Source: JAZDLR01 sp964540995 (GTDB taxonomy: Bacteria > Patescibacteriota > Patescibacteriia > UBA1558 > 2-01-FULL-52-15). Taken from it: 52,580 nt of DNA. The translations under genes and the position numbers were made by a program. The stretch covers positions 1 through 52,580 of the forward strand of contig CAZIOU010000007.1 in the NCBI GenBank assembly GCA_964540995.1, written 5' to 3'. Positions 7,843 to 18,800 of the stretch are shown here, in pieces; position 1 is the first letter of the stretch; each line of letters starts with the position of its first letter. A model generated the notes under the pieces. It was given only the letters and a program-made list of their open reading frames with translations. It ran no database searches and was not told the DNA's origin.

Positions 7843-9006
7843 TTATTTTTTCATTTTGTTACGGATGAAAGCCGGGATATCAAGCTCCTTATTGCCTTCA
7901 TCGATCGGCTCCTCATGACGCTCAATTTCGATCTTGGGTTTGGTAAATATTTTCTTCTCTTGCATCGTTGGCGTGAAGACCGTCTTGGCCGGACGATAGG
8001 TTTCTTCATCCTCATCATCCAAAGTGCGACGATCGCGTAGATTCTTGAATCCAGTAGCAATGACGGTGATCTTGATCTGATCGCCTAATGATTCGTCGAT
8101 AATAGTTCCGAAAATTACTTTGGCACTCGGGTCAGCGCTGGCAGTGATAACTTCGGCTGCTTCTTGTACTTCATGCATCGATAGATCGGGGCCGCCCGCT
8201 ACGGTGAAGAGTACGCCTTTGGCACCTTCGATCGATAACTCTAGTAAGGGACTCTCGATAGCAGCTCGGGCCGCTTCAATAGCGCGATTCTCTCCGCTGG
8301 CTTGACCGATACCCATGAGAGCAGTGCCAGCATTGCCCATAATAGCTTTGACATCAGCGAAATCGACATTGATTAATCCTGGTATGGTAATTATTTCTGA
8401 GATACCCAAGACACCTTGCTTCAATACTTCGTCGACAATTGAGAAGGCTTCCAGCAGTGGAGTACGTTTATCAATTATCTGCAACAAGCGATCATTGGGA
8501 ATAGTAATGATAGTATCGACACGATCCAAAAGTTGCTCATAACCAGCATCAGCGATTTCTTTGCGCTTAGCACCTTCAAATCCAAACGGCTTCGTCACTA
8601 CCGCTACAGTCAAAGCTCCCGCTTCGCGAGCTAATTGAGCGATAAAGGAAATCGAGCCAGTGCCCGTGCCACCACCCATACCGCAGGTCAAGAAAACCAT
8701 GTCAGCACCTTCGATAGCGCGAGCCAAATCTGATTCATTCTCTTCGGCTGAACGTAAGCCTACGTCCGGATCCATACCCGCACCCAATCCCCGCGTCGTG
8801 TTGACTCCAATCTGTACTTTGCGATGGGCCAAAGATTGATTCAATGCTTGAGCGTCAGTATTGACCGCGATGAACTCAATCCCACGAACCTTGGAGCTCA
8901 TCATACGGTTAAGAGCCGAACCACCGGATCCGCCGACACCAACAACTTTAATTTTTGCGATATTTTCTACCGGAGGTTTAACTTCTTGTGCGGTGCGTTT
9001 GGCCAT
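7843..9006 (-). CDS. ftsZ: Cell division protein FtsZ
   Basis: 387 residues, full length. The tubulin-like GTPase forms the Z-ring. The nucleotide loop GGGTGTGS is at about residue 108, with GVGGSGGSALNRM near the N-terminus and the T7-loop region (about 205-215, LINVDFADVKAIM) present. The C-terminal peptide DIPAFIRNKMKK is the site that binds FtsA. A variable linker of about 50 residues precedes it. ftsA lies 58 bases upstream, so the usual ftsA-ftsZ order holds. No SD precedes the ATG. Confidence 0.98.
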   Translation of the reverse strand: MAKRTAQEVKPPVENIAKIKVVGVGGSGGSALNRMMSSKVRGIEFIAVNTDAQALNQSLAHRKVQIGVNTTRGLGAGMDPDVGLRSAEENESDLARAIEGADMVFLTCGMGGGTGTGSISFIAQLAREAGALTVAVVTKPFGFEGAKRKEIADAGYEQLLDRVDTIITIPNDRLLQIIDKRTPLLEAFSIVDEVLKQGVLGISEIITIPGLINVDFADVKAIMGNAGTALMGIGQASGENRAIEAARAAIESPLLELSIEGAKGVLFTVAGGPDLSMHEVQEAAEVITASADPSAKVIFGTIIDESLGDQIKITVIATGFKNLRDRRTLDDEDEETYRPAKTVFTPTMQEKKIFTKPKIEIERHEEPIDEGNKELDIPAFIRNKMKK

Positions 9007-9064
9007 GTAATAAGCTTAAATTGATATGGTCTAGTATAACCAAAATCAAGGAAAAAATAAAGGT

Positions 9065-10309
9065 CTAGGGTAATAATTTCTTGAACCAATCGGTCATTCT
9101 TCCGGCTGCTTCTTTGACCGACCCCAAACTAGGCAATGACTTACCACTGCTCGACGTAGTGCCAGCCAAGGCATAGTAGACCAACCCTAAGGCTGTCGTG
9201 TAGCGAGGATCATTAATCTTCTCGATGGCTGACTGAGTCATAATCGGTTTACCTAAGAAGGCTGGTAAGCGTAAGGCCTCCTTAGCAACTTCCACGATTC
9301 CTTCTAACTTAGCTCCTCCACCAGTCAAGACAATACCAGCCGGTAATGAGGCGCTACGATCAATGGAGCGAAGTTCTTTGTCAATCAGCTCAAAAATCTC
9401 ATCCAAGCGAGCCTTGATAATCTCGGCCACATGTTTACTAGATACGGTGGTACGCGGTTGTTCCGATGAAGCGTAGTGATTGAGATCAATTTCTTCACGT
9501 TTGGAAATCTTCTCGGGATCGACAATACCGAAATCAATCTTCACTGCTTCGGCCACATCAAGACCAGTTCGCAGACCGATAGCTAAATCTTGAGTGATAT
9601 GATCAGAGCCAATCGGAAGAACGGCAGCGTAAAGGACTTCGCCTTCTTCATAGACTACCATTGAAGTTGTAGCGGACCCAATATTGACGGCCACAACACC
9701 AATATCCTTCTGACGTTTGTCCAAGACTGCTGAAGCAGTCGCTAAAATTGAAAAGACAAAACCTTCTACATCAATACTGGTACGATAGACGCATTTAGAA
9801 ATATTTTTGATCTGGCTACTTAGTCCCATGATCAACTGGGCATGAGCTTCCAGTCGGACACCAGACATACCGACAGGATCTTTGATATTTTTCTGATTAT
9901 CCAAGGTATAGGCTACAGGCAACACATGGAGAATTTCATAGTTAGGCGGAGTAGCGACTGCTTGTGCGGCATCAAGTGCTCGCTCTAGATCAGAAGGTTC
10001 TACCTGGCCATTGGCACGGGAGACTGCCACCACTCCCTGACTCTGAACTACTTTGATATGGGTACCGTTAACACCGATGACTGCCCGTTCAATCGCTTGA
10101 CCCGACATCCGCTCGGCTCGCTCCAAAGCTTCAGATACCGAAGACACCACCTCTTCAACATCGGTGATATTACCTTTGGATACTCCTTGGGACAGCGCTT
10201 CGCCGACGCCCAAGATATGGATACTACCATCACTTTCTCGGCTACCAACAACAACACGGACCGAACTAGTCCCGATATCTAAGCCTGTGATGATTTCTGG
10301 TCGCGCCAT
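9065..10309 (-). CDS. ftsA: Cell division protein FtsA
   Basis: 414 residues. Actin-like ATPase that tethers FtsZ to the membrane. The phosphate-1 motif is GLDIGTSSVRVVVG near the N-terminus, the inserted 1C/SHS2 subdomain follows, and TGGGAKLEGI (about residues 325-335) is the adenosine motif. The last helix (EAAGRMTDWFKKLLP) is amphipathic and fits the membrane-targeting sequence. Transcription probably starts at its own promoter in the ybeY-ftsA gap and continues into ftsZ. No SD. Confidence 0.97.
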   Translation of the reverse strand: MARPEIITGLDIGTSSVRVVVGSRESDGSIHILGVGEALSQGVSKGNITDVEEVVSSVSEALERAERMSGQAIERAVIGVNGTHIKVVQSQGVVAVSRANGQVEPSDLERALDAAQAVATPPNYEILHVLPVAYTLDNQKNIKDPVGMSGVRLEAHAQLIMGLSSQIKNISKCVYRTSIDVEGFVFSILATASAVLDKRQKDIGVVAVNIGSATTSMVVYEEGEVLYAAVLPIGSDHITQDLAIGLRTGLDVAEAVKIDFGIVDPEKISKREEIDLNHYASSEQPRTTVSSKHVAEIIKARLDEIFELIDKELRSIDRSASLPAGIVLTGGGAKLEGIVEVAKEALRLPAFLGKPIMTQSAIEKINDPRYTTALGLVYYALAGTTSSSGKSLPSLGSVKEAAGRMTDWFKKLLP

Positions 10310-10335
10310 GAATAGTTACAATTTAAATCGCACTT

Positions 10336-10365
10336 ATTATAATAAAAAACTGGCACTTTAGGCAA
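10336..10365 (-). promoter_or_regulatory. Promoter of ftsA-ftsZ
   Basis: TTGCCT (10360-10365), 18-base spacer, TATAAT (10336-10341) on the minus strand. The -35 box overlaps the last codons of ybeY. The leader to the ATG at 10309 is about 20 bases. Confidence 0.55.
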
Positions 10366-10774
10366 CTCGCTCCAGCTCTGCTAGCAACTTCCTTTCGAGA
10401 GATTCCATCTTGACTGCCTCCCGTTCCTTCTCGTGATCGTACCCCAAGAGATGAAGCGTACCATGAATCGTCAATATCTGTAATTCGCGTTCCACACTAT
10501 GGCCGCGCTCTTTGGCTTGCTTAGCTGCAACCGTTCGACAGATGAGTAATTCTCCCAAGAGGCTATCGCGTCGAGAGCTAGCCAGCGTAAACGACAATAC
10601 ATCAGTTGCTTTATCTTTCTTCCGCCACTGACGATTCAACCTACGCATGGTGGCGCTATCGATCAAAGCCACTGAAACTGCCTGTCGATTGCGAAAACGC
10701 TTACTAGCAATCTTACCCCAGTGTGACAACCAACGCCATTCACGGGCTTGACCCTGATGTACAGTAAATTCCAT
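10358..10774 (-). CDS. ybeY: Endoribonuclease YbeY
   Basis: 138 residues. The zinc site HGTLHLLGYDH (about residues 102-112) is the H-x3-H-x5-H signature of the family, which matures the 3' end of 16S rRNA and helps ribosome quality control. The N-terminal part has the expected LNRQWRKKDKATDVLSF segment. It is 2 bases downstream of the TSP3/pseudopilin-like protein gene and so is probably co-transcribed with the surface-protein locus. No SD. Confidence 0.93.
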   Translation of the reverse strand: MEFTVHQGQAREWRWLSHWGKIASKRFRNRQAVSVALIDSATMRRLNRQWRKKDKATDVLSFTLASSRRDSLLGELLICRTVAAKQAKERGHSVERELQILTIHGTLHLLGYDHEKEREAVKMESLERKLLAELERVA

Positions 10775-10776
10775 AG

Positions 10777-12054
10777 CTAGGATGTCGCTGGACTCTTAAA
10801 GGTGTTCAGTAACAGCTGAAAAACTGTAGGATAGCTCACGGCGCTACCAGCTGGATCATAAGCCATAGAGAATATGTTTATTCCGTTGGTGACATACACA
10901 GCTAATCCGTCAGGTGATTTGATAGCCGTCAAGCCGCCAATCTGAAGCTTGCGAACTTGTGCCGCCGAGACATCACTATGTCGGGCCGTATACCACTGCT
11001 CCAAAGTCTGCTTAGCATCTTTGGGTTCGGCTAAAATACTAATAGCGTCTCCCGTTGGTGCCGTCAGGGTAATCTCACGATCAGTATCATCAGCACTACG
11101 GACAATCCAATCTTGAACTACCCATAAGCTATAGTTGAATTTAGTGTTGGTATAAGCCTTAACCAAGCCAGACGTATTGAGGAAAGCGCCAGCGCCTGCC
11201 AATGGACTATAGAGACGACTTATTTCATCACCATCTTTGTAACCATCGCCATCAGTATCAGGATTCTGTGCATCAGTTTTGAAACTTTGCTCTTCGACGG
11301 TAGTTAGACCGTCCTGATCACTATCCACATTATCAGTCGATGGTTGTGAAGGAACCACCGGAACAGTCGAAGTGGCGGTTGGACTTGGTATCTGACCATC
11401 TGCGAGTAGCCCAGTCGGTCCGACGGCATGGACACCAGCCGCTAATACTTGGCCATTAAAAATAGCCTGACTCTCGATGACAAACTGGATAGCATAGTTG
11501 GCACCACCGGTTGTCACGGTATAGGCATATGGTTGAGTACTTAAGGGATCTTTGGGTTCCTGAATCAAATAAGTAGCCGGAATAGCAGAAATAATTTGCG
11601 GATACATTTTAAATTCCCCTTGATAAGCAGCTAACGCCACCTGCAAAACAGAAATATCTTTGATACGCTGTGCATCACGACCTACAGCGGTTGTAATGTC
11701 GGGTGCCGTGTCAGTTGGAGTGTTTGGTTCGGTATTGGTCGGTTGCGTATTGGTATTGGTCGTAGCCGGCGTAGTCGGAGTGGTAGGGAAAAATTGGGCG
11801 TAGAAATAAAATCCCGCCACGATCGCACCCAAGATAATAGCTAATCCGCCAATCAACAAGAAAAATTTACGGTTAGGGTTGCTAGTGCCCGCAGCCTTCG
11901 GAGCTTTGGGGCGCTTGGCAGCTGGAGCCGGAGTGCCCTGATATTGCGTCGGCATGACATGAAGAGCATCTTCCGGAATCTCAATGGTGACCACTTCGGG
12001 AGTTGAACTCGTTGATTTATTTTCTACTGGTTTCTTGGCAAAGGGTTCAAACAT
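10777..12054 (-). CDS. Anchored protein with pseudopilin-like and calcium-binding (TSP3) domains
   Basis: 425 residues. A proline-rich cytoplasmic N-terminus, one membrane helix (about 63-90) and a Thr/Pro linker lead to an extracellular part. Residues about 124-195 (VGRDAQRIKDISVLQVAL, a Tyr-Pro, PKDP, then YAIQFVIES) match the soluble half of type II secretion G-type pseudopilins, yet the prepilin N-terminus is missing. Two TSP3-like calcium loops follow (DSDQDGLTTVEE about 243, DTDGDGYKDGDE about 270). The last 120 residues form a module with LEQWYTARH that recurs inside the giant protein at 12859-22431. The gene is 2 bases downstream of the other TSP3 gene. Function unknown; a surface or pilus-associated part is likely. 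Confidence 0.75.
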   Translation of the reverse strand: MFEPFAKKPVENKSTSSTPEVVTIEIPEDALHVMPTQYQGTPAPAAKRPKAPKAAGTSNPNRKFFLLIGGLAIILGAIVAGFYFYAQFFPTTPTTPATTNTNTQPTNTEPNTPTDTAPDITTAVGRDAQRIKDISVLQVALAAYQGEFKMYPQIISAIPATYLIQEPKDPLSTQPYAYTVTTGGANYAIQFVIESQAIFNGQVLAAGVHAVGPTGLLADGQIPSPTATSTVPVVPSQPSTDNVDSDQDGLTTVEEQSFKTDAQNPDTDGDGYKDGDEISRLYSPLAGAGAFLNTSGLVKAYTNTKFNYSLWVVQDWIVRSADDTDREITLTAPTGDAISILAEPKDAKQTLEQWYTARHSDVSAAQVRKLQIGGLTAIKSPDGLAVYVTNGINIFSMAYDPAGSAVSYPTVFQLLLNTFKSPATS

Positions 12055-12056
12055 AC

Positions 12057-12842
12057 TTATTGGGTTACGCTATTACTTGGTAATTGTTCTGGAGCAATCT
12101 TGCCCGCACCGGCTGGATTAAAACCATTCTTCACTTCCATACCGTCCTGAAAGGTATCACCATCGGTATCAGGATTCTTGGGGTTGGTCTTCCAGGTGAT
12201 GACTTCTTCTCGGTCGGTCAAACCGTCATTATCAGTATCGGGATTGAGCGGGTCGGTACCGTATATTTTGACTTCTTCATAGTCAGTCAAACCGTCTTTA
12301 TCACTGTCCTGACTATTGATATCGGTACCTAATAGCTGCTCCTCTACATCGGACAGCTGATCCGTATCCGTATCGATCGTAGCTTGTGTCGGCGCAGTAT
12401 TGGTCGGTGTCGTTGGTTGATTGTTACTTGGCTGATTGGTAGTTGTGTTGCTAACGGTATTGATCGGGGTATCACCCGTAGCTGGACGGTTCATCGCGGG
12501 GGCAATGAAATTGGCATAGACCCAGAACCCTCCCCAACCAACGACTACGATCAGCGCAACCGATAGGAGCCAGATGATCAGACGTTTGATGATCGAAGGC
12601 TTGACCATCACTGGTTGAGCATCAGACATTACATCATTCAAGTTCCGCAACGGTTGTGTCGGACCTACTTCAGACTTCATGATTGGACTCTCATTGGAAG
12701 CCTTCATCACCGCAGCATTGGAAGTAGTCGGTCGTGCAGCTGACTGCACGTCCTTGGTCGGATCAACATCGGCAAACATATCTTCGGTCGGCACTGGACC
12801 GGAAACTATCTGACGATCATCTTTTTTCACGTCTTCGAACAT
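12057..12842 (-). CDS. Anchored calcium-binding protein with four TSP3-like repeats
   Basis: 261 residues. A disordered cytoplasmic N-terminus, one membrane helix (about 84-108) and an Asn/Thr/Pro linker precede four tandem calcium loops (about 158-245): DTDTDQLSDVEE, DSDKDGLTDYEE, DTDNDGLTDREE and DTDGDTFQDGME, spaced 22-24 residues. This is the thrombospondin type 3-like pattern, which binds calcium and stiffens extracellular stalks. The layout matches its downstream neighbour at 10777, and the two genes are 2 bases apart. The giant gene is 16 bases upstream. A role in anchoring or organising the surface layer is inferred. Confidence 0.78.
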   Translation of the reverse strand: MFEDVKKDDRQIVSGPVPTEDMFADVDPTKDVQSAARPTTSNAAVMKASNESPIMKSEVGPTQPLRNLNDVMSDAQPVMVKPSIIKRLIIWLLSVALIVVVGWGGFWVYANFIAPAMNRPATGDTPINTVSNTTTNQPSNNQPTTPTNTAPTQATIDTDTDQLSDVEEQLLGTDINSQDSDKDGLTDYEEVKIYGTDPLNPDTDNDGLTDREEVITWKTNPKNPDTDGDTFQDGMEVKNGFNPAGAGKIAPEQLPSNSVTQ

Positions 12843-12858
12843 ATACGTTTATAATTAA

Positions 12859-15800
12859 TTAATTTCCCCAGTAGGTTAGGCGGCAGAACAGCGTCTGCAT
12901 ATTCTTACACTGGCCAGCGCTGCCGTCAGCCCAGACCCACGGATTGGTGGCGCTGAGATATTGTGCGTTGTAGCCAGCCTGAACCTGACACATAGTATCG
13001 GCAGCACCCGACCAAACCTTGGGTAATCCCCAACTACTATCATCAAAATTAACATCCCACCATTGAAGTGTACCTTGGGCAGCAATTAAAGGCGAATCTT
13101 CGCTAACACATTTCCATGAATTGGCCGGACCAGGTGCCAAGGAGTAGACCGCCGTATTGCGTTTGGAGATGAAGCTGGCTACAACTGCCCGCAGAGAATT
13201 AGCATCGCTTGCATTGGATTCAGCTTTGAAGGCGACGACATTTTTACCAATTACTTCGTTACCAGAATTAATAGAATTATATCCACGGATAATACCCGTA
13301 CCCAGATTAACGGTAGCGTTGGTATAAGGAATGTTATGCTTATCGCTACAAGCATTGATACCGACTGGATCGACAACCGAAGCATCCGGATAGGTCAAAC
13401 CTTGTGAGTCGGTGATACCTGGGTTACCGCCATCAATATTTTCACTACAAGCGTTGGCGAGCACTAGTTTATTATTGATATACCCCACGATGCCGTATTG
13501 ACCTTTGATGTTGAGACCATAGGCGACACAAGAAGAAATATTTTCAAATTGACAATTATTACAATAGTTACCCTGTACACCACCCGACTGGATTGAGTAG
13601 CCAGTGTTACAACTACGCAAAGCCGTAAAGCCTTCATAGTCACAAGCTTCGCCTGGAGACGTAATACCATCATGACAAACCGCAGCTAGGGTAGCAGTAC
13701 AGGTGGTATTACAATAACCCGACCTACCGTTATTGACTCCGCTATCACAGAATTCATACTGTCCAGAATCATTGGGACTATCCTTGGTTCCGTCACCGCA
13801 ATATTTGGTCTGTCCAGTACAATTGATACTGCATTTGCCTGGCTGACCATTCTGTCCGTTGGGATCATCGCAGGCTTCACCTGGATCCTTGATCTTATTG
13901 CCGCACACACCTGAACACCACTTGTTACAGTTGGGCGTAGCTGGGTTTCCTGGATCACAAACTTCTTTACCGACTGACGCAATAGCAGTATTACAACTCT
14001 GACTGACTTTACCATCGCCACAGCTCACATCAGTACAAGAAGTACAACCTTCCTCGACGCCGTTTTTCTCAACCGGTTGGGTCAATCCTGGACCGCAATA
14101 ACCCGGTTTACCATTGTTAGCAACACCATCGTCACAAACTTCAGCTGTACTCGGCGTCACCACTCCGTCACCGCAATTATATTTGACATAGCCGCTGCAC
14201 ATGGCATTGCAATTTCCGATGGCCATACCATTTACCCCGTATCCCTGATCACAAACGTCACCCGGGTTAGCGAAAGCAGCAGACCAGAAACCGTCACCGC
14301 AATTGGTAGCACAATTATCTCGGCACCAACCATTGCCAGCGATAGCATCAGCGCTACTACTAAAACATATATGTTGGAAGGTAGCTGGGCAACCAAAATC
14401 ACAAGCTTCCGTACCTTCTCTGACACTATTACCACAAGCAATACCAGCCGGTTGTATCATACAAGAAGCCTGATCACAATTATTTACTTGGGTGCCACTG
14501 GCATTACAGTAATTATTACCACTATTACAGAGATCACACTGTTCGGTGCCAGTGACTTTGCGATCACCGCAGATTTGGGTCAGAGTACCTGTACATGAGC
14601 CGTTACAACCTCCGACCACAGTTCCGTTGGTAGGACCTTGATCACAACTCTCAGCAATGCCGAAGTCATTGGGATTGGTAGTCTTGGTGTCACCGCAATA
14701 ATTGGTTAAACGTGTACAGTCAGTCCAGCATTTACCTGCTTGTCCATTATTGGTTCCATTGTCACAGATTTCGATAACACCAGCATCATTGGGCTTCTGC
14801 ACGATATTATCACCACACATCTTAGCTCCTCCGCCAGATGTTCCTTCGGTCTGACAGCTTGAGCTACAACCGTCGCCATTGGTCACATTACCATCGTCAC
14901 ATTGTTCATTGCCATAAGGAGCTGGTTCAGTGAAACTATTACCGCAGACGGCTGGAGTGGGGCCAGAGCAAGTACTGTTACATTGATTATGTTGTCCATT
15001 AAGCGGGCCGTCGTCGCAACTCTCGCCGGCTTCAGTCTGACCATTACCACAAGATGTTGTTAGTGGTACTGTGCCACGACAATCAGCTGCGCAGTGTCCT
15101 GGCGTACCATTAGTACCAGTACCTTCATCACAAATCTCCCATGGCCATTGAGCGATACCGTCACCACAACTGCCCTGACGTGTACCAGGAATCTGGCAGC
15201 TGCGATCACAGAAACCATTGACACCGTTATTGGGTCCATCGTCACATTTTTCTAAATCATCCGAAGTACCTATTTGCGAGTCGGCTCCGATATTAATAAT
15301 TCCATCGCCACAATAATTCTTAGCCAAGGTTAATTGACGACAGGCAGTACTACAGTAAGAACACGACTGAGTCATGTTGTCGCAGCGGGCAGTGTTACCA
15401 GTGCCCTGATCGCAGGTCTCAAAAGGAGTTTCTTTGATACCGTCACCACACCAACCACCCGTAATCTGGCAAGCCACCTCTTGGCAAGTGCCGCCGCTAC
15501 ATTCCAGATCTTGATTACAAACTTTGGTCGGGTCATTGGAACAATGTTTGCGCGCATTAGTCTCGCCGCAAGCATATTGACGAAGTGAACTAGAAACACT
15601 GGCGCTGGGCTGCTGGTAGGTGGCTGGCTCGCACTGTTCATTATTGGTTGCGTCAACGATACCATTACCACAAGCACCACCTTGCACTGCAATGTTGAGG
15701 CCACAGCTATGACGACAGTTACTGGTACAAGACACCGCGGCGCCATTGGCGCAAGAGAAATTGGATAATCCAGCATAGGTGTCGCACTCCTCCGTACCGC

Positions 15801-18800
15801 TGACCACACCATCACCACAATAATCACCGTAACCAGTACAGGAATTATTACAATGGCCGTAGGTGCCGTTCTGGTTACCATCATCGCAAATTTCTGGTAA
15901 TTGTACTCGACCGTCACCACACTGTCCGACATAAGCCGAACCTTTGGAGCAACGGAACTGACATTGACCACCGCAGCTTAACGTACCACCGTTGGTACAG
16001 CTCCAGCCTTGTAGACTCGAGCCATTGGTCTCACACTGTTCATAAGGAGCATCGAGCTGACCGTCACCACAAGAACCGTTGCACTGCCAACCAGATAGAT
16101 CATACCAACCACTACAATCAGATTTACAGCCGACTGTAGCTTGATTATGAGACGTAACAGAGCATTGTAATTTGAAACCGCCGTCACAGACTTCTCCCTG
16201 ATCAACCTGACCATTACCACAGAAAGCTCCTTGTGGCGTGCCAGTACAAATATCGGAGGTTGTTAGTTTGATATTGCCGTTTTCTACTGGCCAACTGTAG
16301 ACCGATCGGGCGACTGTCTCTAAACTGGCAGCCAAAGTATAAGCTGAGCCACCTTTGACTTGATAGATGTAAACGGGAGAATTGGCGGGACAACTAAATT
16401 TCTGCGCGGTCGTATCCCAACAGGTAGTCGGGTCATAGGAAGCACCACCACAATCACCGAAACGATTAATCGGATCAGTGGGCAAGGGCTGCCTAGTGAT
16501 CGTTGAACGGAAAGCATCTTGCCACGACGGCCACTGACTAGTACTCATACCACGAACGTAACTACCAGAAGCAACGGAAGGATAATAGCCGACACAAGAT
16601 CCGCCGCGTGGACATTGGGACGATGAACTACAAGCGGTCTCGGGGGCATTCTGACAGAACTTATGACTGACAGCGTATTCTTGGAGTGTACGGGCGATAG
16701 AGTGAATATCAGTGTAGCGCTGCACATCTCGGCGCAATGACGCTAAGATGCTAGGACATTTCAGCTGACCGCTACAATCAGAATCCAAAGTACAAGCAGT
16801 ACCATCAGAAGTTGCGCCACAATGAGATAGTCCGCCGCTAAAATCGCGATCTTCACCGGCTTGATATTGTGAATAGTTAAATTTCCAGTTCTTGATGATT
16901 TGTTGCGCCAACTTCTTGGTGCTCTCTTGCGCGTTGGCGTTGTAACTTAATAAATAAATATTGGTATAGACGGTGCCGTTGTAGATATTACCAGCAGCTA
17001 CGTAAGTAGTCGTACCGTCTTGAATAGCCGGATAGCCATTTACCGTAGTGGCCGTGGGGCTACCATTGGGGTTAGGTGCGTACTTACGATACCACTCTAG
17101 CGGCGTCAGATGCTCCAGATTCTTCATCACCCGCACAACAACCACATCATAGGATTTGCCGCTGGTAGCAGTCTGTGCCCACGCCACAGAAGTAGAAAAT
17201 AGTTGCTGCAATGAACCCAATAATGAGTGAGCTGATGACCAATTGAAACTGGTCGAACCCTGAACAATAACATTGACTATTGCCGGTTGTGACCAGACAC
17301 CATTAGCACCTTGGACACGAACAGTTACTTGATGAGCGCCGCGCTGTAAGAATTTGTGCGTGGCTCGCAATTCACTGCCGAGCACCTGGTAGTTAGATGT
17401 TGGGCCATTGTCTTGGAAATCCCAGACATACGTTTGGAATGAGGAGTCGCTAGTAATAGCAGCAAAATCTATATCTGAACCTACTTGAATCTGTGTCGAG
17501 CTACCTTGCGAAGGTATAGCCATCGTAATCTGTGGTGCAGCCGACTGACCAGGTGTAGCACTGACCGTAATAGTTACTGTCTTGATTTGATCAGCATACG
17601 GAGGCTGACGCAATATAAAAGAAGGGTTGAAAGTACCGGCCGACGTCGGCGACCAGACGAAGACACCACTATAAGGGTTGAAGCTGGCTCCATCGGGTAA
17701 TGATCCTGGGCCAAGGACAAATTGATCACCGTCTACATCTTTGGCTTTGATCTGGAAACGTACCAAACTGCCGACACTAGAAGTAATTGTGCTGGGCTCA
17801 GATTCGAAAGCTGCCGCCGTATCACCGACGGTCACTGTGCCACCCGCCGTACGATCCAAGTTAACAACGAAGACGTGTTCCTTCAATAAATCACCACTCC
17901 CCTTACGCACAACTGGAGCTGACAAATTCGGCAAATCATTGGAGCCAGGTTTGATACTGTCACGACAATAGTTAAAAGCAAAATCATATTCACTGTCGAT
18001 ATATGGTCCTGACTGTAGTGTCCATGGATTCTCACAAAATTCTACTGCTACTCGGGCGTAGCCAGATTTCCAATCAGCATCATTAGGTCCTTTGGCGCGG
18101 ACATAGGCATAGTCAACACCATTCTTATCTTTGGCGCTAATGGCGTTATCTTGAGCAGCGCCATCAATACCGGTTAGCGGCGGGACTTGGATGATAGGAC
18201 CAGTCTTCTGAGTCCATTCATACGTGGCTCCGGCGATCGGAGTTCCCGTCTTATCATAGGCTTGAGCCAAGAAATCTTGAGACTGATTCTTAGTGACGAA
18301 TGTATAGGTTGGCGGATCAACAGTTACGTAGGATGTCTGACACAAATCATTGATCGTATCAAACGACCAAGACTGACCACTACCGGTCCAGGTCTGAAAA
18401 TAGATATCTTGCGCGCCAGTATTAATCGTGACTGTCACTTGGGCATTGCCGGGCCAGGTGGCCTTGGGATCATTGAACTGATAAACAACTTTGTTACCCT
18501 GTACCCGACCGACACCTGGTGGGCAGGCAACCACTTGATTATTAACTTTACACTGAACATTGAAAAATTGTGCCGTGGCTAAAGCCAATGGAAGTAGTCG
18601 ATTAGAGAAGCTAGCCGATATTTGGGCATTGCGACAAACTGGACTATTGGTCGGAGTATGGCCAGTGTAGGTTAGGGGTGGTCGATTGCCAGCTGTCGTA
18701 CCGGCGCCAGCAACCGTCAACACCGCCGTACCAGCGGTTGCCGCGGAGCCTTGGATACTCGCAGTAATGGTTGCACTTCCGACTTGCTGAGCCCAAGCTG

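Noticed and set aside
14077..14598. 173-residue open frame opposite the giant gene
   Set aside because: It is Thr/Ile/Ser-rich with no start signal or family, a mirror of the repeat codons.
13660..16220. Regularly spaced ACCGTCACCACA-type DNA motif resembling a CRISPR or satellite array
   Set aside because: It is the DNA of the CGDG/CDDG protein repeats in the giant gene. Spacing and sequence vary with codons, and there are no constant repeats with unique spacers.
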